Shown: in pieces, positions 47,604-56,631 of the stretch | Layout: each line of letters begins with the position of its first letter | Position numbering within the stretch: the first letter of the stretch is position 1 | Assembly (NCBI RefSeq): GCF_023264675.1 | Contig: NZ_JAHFVG010000005.1 | Span: 62,001-126,000 of the forward strand | DNA: 64,000 nucleotides | Source of the DNA: Rhodococcus sp. (in: high G+C Gram-positive bacteria) | GTDB lineage: Bacteria; Actinomycetota; Actinomycetes; Mycobacteriales; Mycobacteriaceae | Reading direction: 5' to 3' | Made by a program: the position numbers and the translations under genes | Notes under the pieces: generated by a model | Told to the model about the DNA's origin: nothing | What the model saw: the letters and a program-made list of their open reading frames with translations, nothing else | Databases searched by the model: none

Positions 47604-49286
47604 TCACTCCACCCCGAGCTGCATGACATCGCCGGGCTGACCACCGTCGTACACGATCACCTCGACGCCGGGATGACGGTGGGCTACGTACTCGACCAGA
47701 CGACTCGTCGTATCGGCTGTGTCGCCCGCTCCGCGCAATACCGTCACCATCTCACCACCCGCCGACAGCAATTGGTCCAGCAGGGCGCGCCCCGCCGAGA
47801 TCACGTCGCCGCCGATCACGACCACCTCGTGTCCCACGAGGCCGAGCCCGTCCCCTGGTTCACAGGTTCCCACCCAGGTGAGTGAACGCACGTCCGCGAT
47901 ACGCAACGACGCCCACCGCGTACCTGCCGCAGCTTCCGACATCGCGAAAGCGTCGTCCACCGCGGCACGTGCCGAATCGTGGACGGCGAGCGCGGCCAAC
48001 CCCTGGACCATCGATGTCGACGGAAGCATCAACACGTCTTTGCCTGCAGTCCTCGACGCGATCGAGACGGAAACCAGTTCCTGGGCCGACAACGCGCCGT
48101 TGGGCAGGACGAGAACTTCGGTGTGTTCGGATCCGACGATCGCGGCACACAAATCGGACGGTCCGACCACGCTGGTGTCGCACCGCAGCACTGCCGCTCC
48201 CTCCTCCACGAACAGCTGCTCGGCCCCGTCACCGGCGACGACAGCAAGAACGTCGCGTCCAGCAACCAGATGTGAGGCCGGTGGCTCGACTCTCTCCTCA
48301 CACGCTTCACCCGCCGTGAAGGCCGAGATTCGAACTCCGTGAACGCGCCCGACGGCGAGCGCGACTTCGACGGCGAGGCCGGCGTTCGCGGTGTGGACGT
48401 GCGCGGACCAGGTCCCGGACCCATCACCGGCGACGACGACGGAATCGCCCAGCTCACTCAACGCGTCTCGTAGCTCGGCAACCTCACGTTCACCGATGTC
48501 GGTTACCCGATAGACGACTTCGTAACCGGCTACTGCCCGGGGGTCCTGTCGAACGGTTCCCACCGACCTCGGACGTACCGACGTGGTCACGACCTGACGG
48601 TGGTATCGCGGTAGCGGTATCGAGGCGCCGGTCACCACGCCGGCAAGTGCATCGAGCATCACCACCAAGCCGAGCGCGCCGGCGTCGACCACACCAGCGG
48701 CGTCGAGAATCGGAAGCTGAGATCGCGTTCGATCGAGGGCACGTGCTGCCGCGGCGCTTGCTCGTCCGACGGTGTCCGCGAGATCCTCGGCGGGATCCGC
48801 ATCGGCGGTGGCCGCTGCCGCACGCTCGAGCACGGTCACGATCGTCCCCTCCACGGGAACGCTCACGACTTCGAGTACCAACGCCGAGGCTCGGGCGAGT
48901 ACCCATCGCATACCCTCCGCGTCGAGGACACCGCGGGCGGCGCCTTCGGCGAGCCCACGCATCAGCTGAGAAACGATCACGCCCGAATTTCCTCGCGCCC
49001 CCGCAACAGCACCACGCGCCAGCGCATCGGCAACCGCTGCGCCAGATCCGTCGGGGCCGACCGTACGCATGCACTCGACGGCTGCGCGAACGGTGAAGAC
49101 GAGGTTGGTGCCGGTATCGGAGTCCGGGATCGGAAACACGTTGAGCTCGTTGATTTCGTCGCAGCGTTCGGTGAGCCCGTCGACACAGCGGTAAGCCCAC
49201 GATCTGAGTGCATCGGCGTCGAGCACCGATGGCCGCACATCGCGAGTATCGATCGCGGCAGCGTGTTCGCCGAACACCTCACCCAT
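47604..49286 (-). CDS. DAK phosphatase-domain protein (FakA-like)
   Basis: A 560-residue protein with an N-terminal DAK2 (DhaL-like) domain and a C-terminal DegV/FakA-type region. FakA proteins phosphorylate fatty acids bound by FakB partners. The nucleotide-binding motif is NVFPIPDSDTGTNLVF (about 49-64), with Ser where many homologues have Gly. The start MGEVFGEHAAAIDT is preferred because GGGGGAG lies upstream; the frame is open 31 codons further. No FakB is in the window, so the substrate is uncertain. It sits between divergent rpmB and recG, the usual rpmB-dak-recG neighbourhood. Confidence 0.88.
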   Translation of the reverse strand: MGEVFGEHAAAIDTRDVRPSVLDADALRSWAYRCVDGLTERCDEINELNVFPIPDSDTGTNLVFTVRAAVECMRTVGPDGSGAAVADALARGAVAGARGNSGVIVSQLMRGLAEGAARGVLDAEGMRWVLARASALVLEVVSVPVEGTIVTVLERAAAATADADPAEDLADTVGRASAAAARALDRTRSQLPILDAAGVVDAGALGLVVMLDALAGVVTGASIPLPRYHRQVVTTSVRPRSVGTVRQDPRAVAGYEVVYRVTDIGEREVAELRDALSELGDSVVVAGDGSGTWSAHVHTANAGLAVEVALAVGRVHGVRISAFTAGEACEERVEPPASHLVAGRDVLAVVAGDGAEQLFVEEGAAVLRCDTSVVGPSDLCAAIVGSEHTEVLVLPNGALSAQELVSVSIASRTAGKDVLMLPSTSMVQGLAALAVHDSARAAVDDAFAMSEAAAGTRWASLRIADVRSLTWVGTCEPGDGLGLVGHEVVVIGGDVISAGRALLDQLLSAGGEMVTVLRGAGDTADTTSRLVEYVAHRHPGVEVIVYDGGQPGDVMQLGVE

Positions 49287-49432
49287 CCCTGTCCACTCCC
49301 CCACTACTCTTTTCGACCTCGTGCGCTCGAAATCTCGATGCTCGAGGGACGCGCCGTTCCCTCGACTCGGCCACGGCAAGCCTAGACTCGACGTGCTCGA
49401 GCCGCCGGTCAGGCAACGACAGCGAGCGCGGT

Positions 49433-49461
49433 TTGGTGATTGGCGGGTACGCCGCTATTCT
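49433..49461 (+). promoter_or_regulatory. Candidate rpmB promoter
   Basis: TTGGTG (49433-49438), a 17-base spacer and TATTCT (49456-49461) form a good -35/-10 pair about 100 bases upstream of rpmB. The rest of 49287-49569 contains no other clear feature apart from AAGGAG just before rpmB. Confidence 0.5.
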
Positions 49462-49569
49462 TGCAGGGTTGCCCGAAGAGGAGCGGCGCGTCTTTATCTG
49501 CGCGCAGTAATTCCGAGGAGCAACCGCCCTCATGTTAATGCTCAATCATCTATCAAGGAGTTCGCGACT

Positions 49570-49761
49570 ATGGCTGCCGTCTGCGACGTATGCGCCAAAG
49601 GGCCCGGCTTCGGTAAGTCGGTCTCGCACTCGCACCGACGGACCAACCGTCGTTGGAACCCGAACATCCAGACAGTTCACGCTCAGGTTGCCCCCGGCAA
49701 CAACAAGCGCATGAATGTCTGCACTTCCTGCCTGAAGGCAGGAAAGGTGGTTCGGGGCTGA
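49570..49761 (+). CDS. rpmB: 50S ribosomal protein L28
   Basis: A 63-residue L28. The start MAAVCDVCAKGPGFGKSVSHS follows AAGGAG by 9 bases. Two CxxC pairs (Cys5/Cys8 and Cys51/Cys54) make this the zinc-containing form, as opposed to the cysteine-free versions that Zur controls in many actinobacteria. It is monocistronic, followed by a very strong terminator, and divergent from the DAK-type gene. Confidence 0.98.
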   Translation: MAAVCDVCAKGPGFGKSVSHSHRRTNRRWNPNIQTVHAQVAPGNNKRMNVCTSCLKAGKVVRG

Positions 49762-49787
49762 TTCAAGCCCCCGAGACTTGCGTGTCG

Positions 49788-49824
49788 ACTGTGCCCCGTT
49801 GCTTTCGAAGCAACGGGGCACAGT
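49788..49824 (+). terminator. rpmB terminator
   Basis: A perfect 17-bp stem (ACTGTGCCCCGTTGCTT and its complement) with a TCG loop, 26 bases past the rpmB stop. No T-run follows. After it the 17-base sequence beginning GGGGCACAG repeats at 49815, 49832 and (in part) 49849. Confidence 0.85.
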
Positions 49825-49885
49825 CGTATCCGGGGCACAGCTGTATCCGGGGCACCGTCGGTTCTGATCGGCGTCACGGGTTACA

Positions 49886-50683
49886 GTGCAAAACGTGAGC
49901 ATCCTCGAAAGCACAAATTCGGTCGAACTGGTCGACGGCGTAGTGAAGATCATCGTGGCGACCGACGCGGCGGGCACCTCCCTCAGCGGGGACGCCATGG
50001 CCGAAGGCGCGGATGCTGTGCAGGCGGTGAATTCGGGTGAGGTTGCGGCCGGAGCCATTCTTCTCGTCGGTTCGGGTTCCAATTTCTGTGCGGGGGGCAA
50101 CGTTCGCGCGTTTGCGTCGGCTCCGGAACGTGGCGCTTACGTGCGCGAGGTGGCCGATGCGTTTCATCGCTTCGTCCTCGAACTTGCCGCGGCGACGGTG
50201 CCTGTCGTCGCCGGTGTACACGGGTGGGCGGCGGGGGCCGGCATGAGCCTTGTGTGCCACGCGGACGTCGCGATCGGTGGCCGTGCGACGAAGCTCCGCC
50301 CGGCCTACCCCGGAATCGGATTCACGCCGGACGGCGGACTGACATGGACACTGCCGAGGATCGTGGGAGCGGCCCGCGCGCGCGACATCCTGTTGAACGA
50401 CTCGATCATCAACGGAGAGGAAGCCGTTCGGCTGGGCCTGCTGAGCAGGCTCGTCGGAGACGACATCATCACGAGCGAGGCCGAGCGTCTCGCCCGAACG
50501 TTTGCCGCAGGGCCGACGTCCGCATTCGCCGGCGCGAAGTCACTGCTCGCGAAGTCCGAAACATCCACCCTGGCGCAGCAACTGGAAGCCGAGGCCACCT
50601 CGATCGCGGCAGCCGCCGACAGCCCGACGGGCCGCGAAGGTGTCGATGCGTTCATCGAGAAGCGTCGTCCGGACTTCTCCTGA
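49886..50683 (+). CDS. Enoyl-CoA hydratase/isomerase family protein
   Basis: A 265-residue crotonase-fold protein. The oxyanion-hole segments GSNFCAGGNVRAF and GWAAGAGMSLVCHADVAI and the region GIGFTPDGGLTWTLPRIVG place it with PaaG-like or related hydratases/isomerases. In the last motif the position typically holding Asp or Glu in active enzymes is Asp in PDGG. The true substrate cannot be told. Start codons GTG 49886 and GTG 49895 are both possible. It converges on ung with a 9-base gap. Confidence 0.87.
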   Translation: MQNVSILESTNSVELVDGVVKIIVATDAAGTSLSGDAMAEGADAVQAVNSGEVAAGAILLVGSGSNFCAGGNVRAFASAPERGAYVREVADAFHRFVLELAAATVPVVAGVHGWAAGAGMSLVCHADVAIGGRATKLRPAYPGIGFTPDGGLTWTLPRIVGAARARDILLNDSIINGEEAVRLGLLSRLVGDDIITSEAERLARTFAAGPTSAFAGAKSLLAKSETSTLAQQLEAEATSIAAAADSPTGREGVDAFIEKRRPDFS

Positions 50684-50692
50684 GACTTGCCT

Positions 50693-51385
50693 CTAGGGAA
50701 GTCTCCAGTCGATGGGCGTGTGACCACCGGCCACCAGTAGTTCGTTGGCTCGACTGAACGGTTTCGATCCGAAGAATCCGCGCGACGCCGACAATGGGGA
50801 CGGGTGAACGGATTCGATAGTCGGTGTGTCGCCGAGCATCGGCTTCAGGGTCGCTGCATCACGCCCCCAGAGTATCGCGACCAGGCCTGCCGAACGATTG
50901 TCTTCGCTGCGGGAGACGAGTGCCCGAATTGCCTGCTCCGTCACCGCCTCCCAGCCCTTCTTCCGGTGAGATGCCGCCTGTCCCGGCTCGACCGTCAGGA
51001 CCCGATTGAGAAGTAGTACTCCTTGATCCGCCCACGGCGAAAGATCTCCGTTGGACGGAATCGGGTAGCCGAGATCGTCGGAGTATTCCTTGAAGATGTT
51101 TGCCAGACTCCGCGGAACCGGCCGCACGTCCGGGGCCACCGAAAAGCTCAACCCGACGGCATGGCCCGGTGTCGGATACGGGTCCTGGCCGACGATCAGC
51201 ACCCGCACATCGTCGAACGGCCGCGTGAATGCTCGCAACACGTTCTCCCCCGACGGGAGGTAGGTTCGCCCCTCCGACAACTCTCGGCGAAGCATCTCGC
51301 CCATCTCCGATACCCGCGCCTCGACAGGCTCGAGTGCTGTAGCCCAACCATTTTCGACGATGGACTTCAAGGGCTTGGCTGTCAC
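50693..51385 (-). CDS. ung: Uracil-DNA glycosylase
   Basis: A 230-residue family 1 UDG that removes uracil from DNA. Catalytic Asp68 is in the motif [14 protein letters not shown], and the DNA-intercalation motif [17 protein letters not shown] is near the C-terminus. The start is GTG 51385 with GAGG nearby. It lies 60 bases after thiL; the ung-thiL pair is conserved in actinobacteria. Confidence 0.97.
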   Translation of the reverse strand: MTAKPLKSIVENGWATALEPVEARVSEMGEMLRRELSEGRTYLPSGENVLRAFTRPFDDVRVLIVGQDPYPTPGHAVGLSFSVAPDVRPVPRSLANIFKEYSDDLGYPIPSNGDLSPWADQGVLLLNRVLTVEPGQAASHRKKGWEAVTEQAIRALVSRSEDNRSAGLVAILWGRDAATLKPMLGDTPTIESVHPSPLSASRGFFGSKPFSRANELLVAGGHTPIDWRLP

Positions 51386-51445
51386 TCTTCACACCTCACG
51401 TACTCGATTGTCATGCTGTGGACCGCTCGGGTGGTACGGCCGTGA

Positions 51446-52408
51446 TCAGCTGGTCTCGAAGCTGGACCAACCAGCGGTACCCGTGTAAGTCTCGCCGTCG
51501 ACGGTTACTGCTGGGGGACCGTCGGTACCGGCGACGCGTCCGATCACCGTCCACCCCTCGGGAACGGTCACGTCCACTGGGAACGTCCCGGCCAGGGCGT
51601 GATCTTCACCACCCGACAGCACCCAGTGGAGAGCCGAGACCTTCAGATCGGCAGCCGCCGAACGAATTTCGTCGGCGACCGCGAGTGTTTCGCTGACGAC
51701 ATCGATGTCGACGTTCGATGCGACCGCAATGTGACCGAGATCGGCAAGCAGACCATCGGAGATGTCGGTGAGTGAGCTCGCCCCTGCCGTGGCCGCATTC
51801 ACACCCTCCGCGTACGGGGGTATCGGGACTCGGTGGGCATCGACGACCGCGGAATGCCCGACCAACCCCGATTCGAGCACTGCGAGACCGGCCGCCGACC
51901 ATCCGAGCCTGCCGGTGACCGCAACGACGTCCCCCGGCCTGGCTCCCGAACGCAGGACGGGCGCGCGCCCTTCGAGATCGCCGAGCGCGGTGATCGAAAT
52001 CACCAGCGTCTCGCACTGCACGAGATCACCTCCGACGATGGATGCCCCGGCAACGGCGGATTCTTGCCACAGACCTTCGGTGAGTCCGTCCGTGACGTCG
52101 ACGGACGTGTCAGCCGGACATGCCAACGCAACCACGAACCCCGTGCACCGGGCTCCCATCGCCGCGATATCGGCACCGTTCTGCGCGATTGCTTTGCGGC
52201 CCACGTCGACGGGGCTTGACCAGTCGAGCCGAAAATGCCTGCCGTGCACCAACATGTCGGTGGTGACGACGACTCGTCGATCGGGCGCTTCGACGATCGC
52301 GGCGTCGTCGCCCGGGCCGAGGAGTGTGTGACGCGACTGAATCCGCCCCGCGGTCGCCCGGTCGATGACCGCGAATTCGCCGACCTGCCCGACGGTTGGG
52401 CTGGCCAC
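51446..52408 (-). CDS. thiL: Thiamine-monophosphate kinase
   Basis: A 320-residue kinase that makes thiamine diphosphate from thiamine monophosphate and ATP. The ATP/Mg motifs GPGDDAAIVEAPDRRVVVTTDM, GADIAAMGA and LTDISDGLLADLGHIA are present, with the AIR-synthase-like fold. GTG start. No TPP riboswitch is evident in the 194 bases between it and the divergent Lrp-like gene. Confidence 0.96.
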   Translation of the reverse strand: MASPTVGQVGEFAVIDRATAGRIQSRHTLLGPGDDAAIVEAPDRRVVVTTDMLVHGRHFRLDWSSPVDVGRKAIAQNGADIAAMGARCTGFVVALACPADTSVDVTDGLTEGLWQESAVAGASIVGGDLVQCETLVISITALGDLEGRAPVLRSGARPGDVVAVTGRLGWSAAGLAVLESGLVGHSAVVDAHRVPIPPYAEGVNAATAGASSLTDISDGLLADLGHIAVASNVDIDVVSETLAVADEIRSAAADLKVSALHWVLSGGEDHALAGTFPVDVTVPEGWTVIGRVAGTDGPPAVTVDGETYTGTAGWSSFETS

Positions 52409-52602
52409 GGTGTCACGATTGTCGCCGGCGTCGATGATCTTCCTCGTTTCGTTCGTCCATCACTGGTGCGCTTCTCACGCGGAGTGCAGCCGAGACCTGC
52501 GGTACCTTTTAGCGGCAACCGAGCAGTCACGGATGCGAGAACCTGGAGCGACACTACCCAACGCATGTGCGCCGTCGGGATCCGGAAAGAGGAAGGGCAA
52601 CA

Positions 52603-52848
52603 GTGCAAGCATTCATCCTCGTACAGACAGAGGTCGGCCGGTCGAGTCTGGTCGCGGCCGCAGTACGCGACGTCGCCGGTGTTGCCTCGTCGGAGGCAGT
52701 GCTCGGCCCCTACGACGTCGTGGTTCGCGTCGACGGCGCCGACGAGTCGGGCATCGCCGAGATCGTGGCCCGTATTCAGAAGGTCGACGCCATCACCCGC
52801 ACGCTGACGTGCCCGGTAGCCGAGGCCCCCACCGACGCGCCGCGGTAA
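52603..52848 (+). CDS. Stand-alone Lrp/AsnC ligand-binding domain (RAM/SAM-type)
   Basis: An 81-residue single-domain protein (QAFILVQTEVGRSSLVAAAV) equivalent to the effector-binding half of Lrp/AsnC regulators with no DNA-binding domain. The GP-containing centre VLGPYDVVVRVDG and the strand TRTLTCPVAE fit the RAM domain. Such proteins form decameric rings and bind amino acids or related ligands. GTG 52603 is chosen because AGGAAGGG lies upstream; an extended frame starts at 52567. It lies 24 bases before the DUF3515 gene, so they are probably co-transcribed. Confidence 0.85.
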   Translation: MQAFILVQTEVGRSSLVAAAVRDVAGVASSEAVLGPYDVVVRVDGADESGIAEIVARIQKVDAITRTLTCPVAEAPTDAPR

Positions 52849-52872
52849 TCGGTCCTTCACACTGAGTAAAGA

Positions 52873-53451
52873 ATGAGTATCGAACCCGAATCACACACCC
52901 CTGCCCCGCCCGAGCAGCGACGCCACCCCGCGGTCATCGCAACGGCCATCGCGCTGCCGGTAGCGCTGCTCATCGGCGTCATCGTCGCCGCCGTGACGGT
53001 GTCGGGCAACGTCACCCGCCCACCCGAGGCGCTGGGCCCGGTCGACGCACCCTTCGCCGACAGCAGCGAATGCAACACGCTGCTCGCCGCCTTACCCCCG
53101 GCACTCGGTGACTACAACGCGGCCGATCTGGTCGATCCCGCACCGGCCGGTGCGCGAGCGTGGGCGTTGGACGACGAGACATCCGAACCCGTCGTGTTGA
53201 GATGCGGACTGCCGCGGCCTGTCGGGTTCGACGTCGCTTCGTCGCTGCAAGTCATCAACGGGGTGCAGTGGTTCGAAGTATCGGGCGCAGACTCCGGCAT
53301 CGATGCCAGCACGTGGTACGCGGTGGACCGAGCAACCTACGTAGCGTTGACGGTACCGAACGGCTCAGGGCCGACGCCACTGCAGGATGCGTCGAATGCG
53401 ATCTCCTCGGCGCTCCCCCAAACTGCGCTGGATCCAGCGCCCCTGCAGTAA
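52873..53451 (+). CDS. DUF3515 membrane-anchored protein
   Basis: A 192-residue protein with a short cytoplasmic N-terminus, one membrane helix (VIATAIALPVALLIGVIVAA, about 21-40) and an extracytoplasmic domain containing two cysteines (SSECNTLLAALPP and VLRCGLPRP) likely in a disulphide. This is the DUF3515 family, corresponding to Rv2980. No function known. It converges on ddl with a 21-base gap. Confidence 0.88.
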   Translation: MSIEPESHTPAPPEQRRHPAVIATAIALPVALLIGVIVAAVTVSGNVTRPPEALGPVDAPFADSSECNTLLAALPPALGDYNAADLVDPAPAGARAWALDDETSEPVVLRCGLPRPVGFDVASSLQVINGVQWFEVSGADSGIDASTWYAVDRATYVALTVPNGSGPTPLQDASNAISSALPQTALDPAPLQ

Positions 53452-53472
53452 CGGGTAGCGCCGGGGAATCGG

Positions 53473-54579
53473 CTACCTGAGACCGGTTCCCCGCGCGATC
53501 GCCGTGTCGATCAACGTGGCGATCAACGTCGGGTAGTCGACGCCTGCCGCGGCCCACATCTTCGGGAACATCGAGATCGACGTGAAGCCGGGCATCGTGT
53601 TGATCTCGTTGATGACGGGGCCGTCGTCGGTGACGAAGAGGTCGACGCGCGCCAACCCCTGACAGTCGAGCGCTCGGAACGAGTCGACAGCGATGCGCCG
53701 GATCTCCTCGGAGACGTCGTCGTCGAGTACCGCAGGCACGTCGAACTCGCACACGTCGTCGAGATACTTGCTGTCGAAGTCGTAGAACGCATGGTCGTCG
53801 GTCGGCGCGTCGGGCATCTTGATCTCGGCGACGACGCTCGCGCGGACCGAACCATCGGGAAATTCGAGGACGCCACACTCGACTTCACGGCCGTGAATGG
53901 CACCTTCGACGATCGCCTTCGGGTCGTGCGCGCGTGCATGCGCCAGAGCGCCGTCGAGCTGGTTCCACGCAGTGATGCGAGTGATGCCGATCGAGGACCC
54001 TCCGCGCGCGGGTTTGACGAACGCCGGAAGTCCGAGAAATTCCTGCTGCTCGGCGGTCAACGAATCGTTTCCGCGGCGGAGCACGACCTGCCTGCCGACC
54101 GGGAGGCCCTCCGCAGCGAGCAGCTTCTTGGTGAACTCTTTGTCCATTCCCGCCGCGCTGGCCAGGACTCCCGGACCCACGTACGGAACGCCTGCCATTT
54201 CGAGCAGACCCTGAATGGTGCCGTCTTCGCCGTACGGCCCGTGCAGGAGCGGAAAGACGACGTCGACCGATGCCAGAACCGAACCGGCAGAAACAGCCTC
54301 TTGCGACACCAGGTCACCGCGGTGACCTGGGGCGAGAGAGAGCGCGATCGGCGTCGAATCCTCCGACACACTGGGGAGCACGCGGCCGCGGATCGACAGC
54401 TCGTCCAGATCGGCAGCACCGAGAACCCAGGCGCCTGCCGGTGTGATGCCCACCGGCACGACCTCGTAGCGCAGTGGATCGATATGTTCGAGCACACTGC
54501 GGGCCGATACACAGGACACCGCATGCTCGGTGCTTCGTCCACCGAAGATCACGGCGACTTTGGTACGCGTTTGACTCAC
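53473..54579 (-). CDS. ddl: D-alanine--D-alanine ligase
   Basis: A 368-residue ATP-grasp ligase that makes the D-Ala-D-Ala dipeptide of peptidoglycan. [17 protein letters not shown] starts the fold; [33 protein letters not shown] and the C-terminal [16 protein letters not shown] are diagnostic. GTG 54579 ([13 protein letters not shown]) is taken over the open upstream extension. It lies 55 bases after gpsA. Confidence 0.96.
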   Translation of the reverse strand: MSQTRTKVAVIFGGRSTEHAVSCVSARSVLEHIDPLRYEVVPVGITPAGAWVLGAADLDELSIRGRVLPSVSEDSTPIALSLAPGHRGDLVSQEAVSAGSVLASVDVVFPLLHGPYGEDGTIQGLLEMAGVPYVGPGVLASAAGMDKEFTKKLLAAEGLPVGRQVVLRRGNDSLTAEQQEFLGLPAFVKPARGGSSIGITRITAWNQLDGALAHARAHDPKAIVEGAIHGREVECGVLEFPDGSVRASVVAEIKMPDAPTDDHAFYDFDSKYLDDVCEFDVPAVLDDDVSEEIRRIAVDSFRALDCQGLARVDLFVTDDGPVINEINTMPGFTSISMFPKMWAAAGVDYPTLIATLIDTAIARGTGLR

Positions 54580-54634
54580 GGTCGACAACCGTACCGCCCG
54601 CACATCGTGCCGCGAGGACTCGGCCTCGCCGTCA

Positions 54635-55633
54635 CTACTCTGGTTTGATGCGACGCCCGAGCAGGTGGCCCACCGCATCGGGAACGGAAAGCCCGGCGTG
54701 ACAAACCCGGTGAACCGCATCCGTCAGGGGCATTTCGACGTCGTAACTCTCGGCGAGGGCGCGCACCGAAGTGCAGGATTTCACACCCTCGGCCACCTGC
54801 CCGTGCGCCGCTTCCTGCGCGCTCTCCATGGAACCACCCGAGCCCAGTCGCTCGCCGAAGGTTCGATTCCGAGAGAGCGTCGACGAACACGTCGCAATCA
54901 AATCTCCGACGCCCGCCAGCCCGGCCAGCGTGGCGGGTTTCGCGCCGAGCGCAGTGCCGAGCCTGATGATCTCGGCTAGCCCCCTCGTCATGATCGAGGC
55001 CAGAGTGTTCTCGCCATAGCCGACTCCGCTTGCCATTCCACAGGCGAGCGCGATGACGTTCTTGCACGCCCCACCGATCTCGCACCCGATCACGTCGGAA
55101 TTGGTATACGGACGAAAGTATCCGGTGGCACAGGACTTTTGGAGCTCGAGAGCGCGTTGCGACTCCGAGCAGGCGATCACCGTCGCCGCCGGCTGTCCCT
55201 CCGCAATCGGGCGCGCCAGGTTGGGGCCCGACAGGGATGCGATACGGCTCGGGTCGGCGCCGGTCACCTGTGCGATCACCTGGCTCATGCGCATCAGCGT
55301 CCCGGTCTCGATGCCCTTCGCGAGACTGAGCAACGTCGCATCGGCCGGAATTGCTTCGGTCCACTCGGCAAGATTTGCCCGCAGGGATTGAGAAGGAACA
55401 GCCAACACGACGATATCGGCGCCATCGAGCGCACGCGTCGGATCACTGGTGGCGGAAATCGTCGAAGGCAACTCGATTCCCGGCAGGTAGTCCGAATTCT
55501 CGTGCCTGACCGAGATCGCCTCGGCCAGTTCACCGCGCCGCGCCCACATGGTCACATCGGTACCCGCGTCGGCCAAAACCTTGGCATACGCGGTCCCCCA
55601 CGATCCGGACCCGAGTACCGCTGCTCTCGTCAT
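54635..55633 (-). CDS. gpsA: Glycerol-3-phosphate dehydrogenase [NAD(P)+]
   Basis: A 332-residue enzyme that makes glycerol 3-phosphate for phospholipids. The Rossmann loop [15 protein letters not shown], the catalytic [13 protein letters not shown] lysine region and the motif [18 protein letters not shown] are present. ATG 55633 has AAGGTGG 7 bases before it; the frame is open further but unlike the family. Forms the gpsA-ddl pair seen in mycobacteria (Rv2981c-Rv2982c). Confidence 0.96.
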   Translation of the reverse strand: MTRAAVLGSGSWGTAYAKVLADAGTDVTMWARRGELAEAISVRHENSDYLPGIELPSTISATSDPTRALDGADIVVLAVPSQSLRANLAEWTEAIPADATLLSLAKGIETGTLMRMSQVIAQVTGADPSRIASLSGPNLARPIAEGQPAATVIACSESQRALELQKSCATGYFRPYTNSDVIGCEIGGACKNVIALACGMASGVGYGENTLASIMTRGLAEIIRLGTALGAKPATLAGLAGVGDLIATCSSTLSRNRTFGERLGSGGSMESAQEAAHGQVAEGVKSCTSVRALAESYDVEMPLTDAVHRVCHAGLSVPDAVGHLLGRRIKPE

Positions 55634-55788
55634 CGACAAGCCACCTTCTTGATCGCGAGTGAACCACTTCTGCCTCACGGCTTCGCACCGCCGCATCACA
55701 CTAACGCTCCGCACCCGGGCGAGAGGTGGAACCGCACCGACCCAGGCTCACCCGTCGAATCGGAACCATCGGCACCTCCGAATCCAGC

Positions 55789-55882
55789 CACTCCGCAGGC
55801 TCCGCTGCCAAGCTGAACGGGTCACTCCGCAGGCTCCGCTCCCGAGCTCAATGGGTCACTCCGCAGGCTCCGCTCCCAGCCC
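55789..55882. repeat. 34-bp tandem repeat upstream of cofC
   Basis: Three copies with period 34 start at 55789, 55823 and 55857, each with the core CACTCCGCAGGCTCCGCT; the rest of the unit varies (for example AGCTGAACGGGT, then AGCTCAATGGGT). The last copy is partial. It ends about 18 bases before the cofC ATG, so it lies in the probable leader or promoter of cofC. Confidence 0.85.
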
Positions 55883-55899
55883 TGGCAGGATCGACTCTC

Positions 55900-56550
55900 A
55901 TGAGTACCGCGCACGTCGTGATCGCCGTCAAGGATCTGGCTGCCGCCAAGACACGATTGGCGGACGCCTTCACCGACGCGGATCGTGCCCGATTGGTCGT
56001 CGCGATGTTTCGTGACACCGCCCTCGCGGCGCAGGCCGTCGCCGCTGTCTCTGCTGTCACCGTCGTCACGCCGGATCCGGCGATCGCCGACGCCGCGTCG
56101 AAATTGGGCGCCCGAGTGGTCCAGGAGCCGTGCGACGGGTCCTCCTCGGATTCCGTGGCGCGACTCAACGCAGCCTTTTCCGCAGCGGCCTCTTTGGTCC
56201 GTGCGGAGGGCGACGCCGACATCATTGCCCTGCAGGCCGATCTTCCCGCGTTACGAAGCGCCGAACTGGCCGATGCCTACGAGCGCGCCCGCGCCGACAG
56301 TCGCTCGGTTGTCACTGATCACCATGGCACCGGTACCGCGGCGCTGATTCTCAAAGGTCGCGCCAACGAATTCGATCCTCTCTTCGGCCCCGCGTCTGCT
56401 CGTCGCCATCGCGAATCCGGCGCGAGCGATCTCGACGGTGAGTGGCCCGGCCTCCGCCTGGACGTCGACACGATCTCCGATGTTCGCGAAGCATTCGCAC
56501 TCGGAGTCGGCCGATCGACGGCAGAGGTGTTGCGCTCGCTCGGCTGGTGA
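55900..56550 (+). CDS. cofC: 2-phospho-lactate/phosphoenolpyruvate guanylyltransferase (F420 synthesis)
   Basis: A 216-residue nucleotidyltransferase of the CofC/FbiD family, activating phosphoenolpyruvate or 2-phospholactate with GTP in coenzyme F420 synthesis. STAHVVIAVKDLAAAKTRLAD is the signature N-terminus, ALQADLPALRSAEL holds the metal/nucleotide aspartate, and LRLDVDTISDVREA the end motif. ATG 55900 is the likely start, with AGGA upstream; the frame continues upstream through the repeat. It corresponds to Rv2983 (FbiD). Confidence 0.92.
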   Translation: MSTAHVVIAVKDLAAAKTRLADAFTDADRARLVVAMFRDTALAAQAVAAVSAVTVVTPDPAIADAASKLGARVVQEPCDGSSSDSVARLNAAFSAAASLVRAEGDADIIALQADLPALRSAELADAYERARADSRSVVTDHHGTGTAALILKGRANEFDPLFGPASARRHRESGASDLDGEWPGLRLDVDTISDVREAFALGVGRSTAEVLRSLGW

Positions 56551-56631
56551 ACAGTTGGTGTCCACGAAGAACGCGAAAACGATTCGTCGATCCGAGTTTC
56601 AACGGTCGCCGCTATGGGGGATGATTCAGGG

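Noticed and set aside
53425-53440. 16-bp perfect palindrome GCGCTGGATCCAGCGC
   Set aside because: It lies inside the DUF3515 coding sequence, codes for ordinary residues and has no loop to make a terminator.
53454-53477. GGTAGC/GCTACC hairpin between the DUF3515 gene and ddl
   Set aside because: The stem is only 6 bp with a 12-base loop, too weak to list as a terminator.
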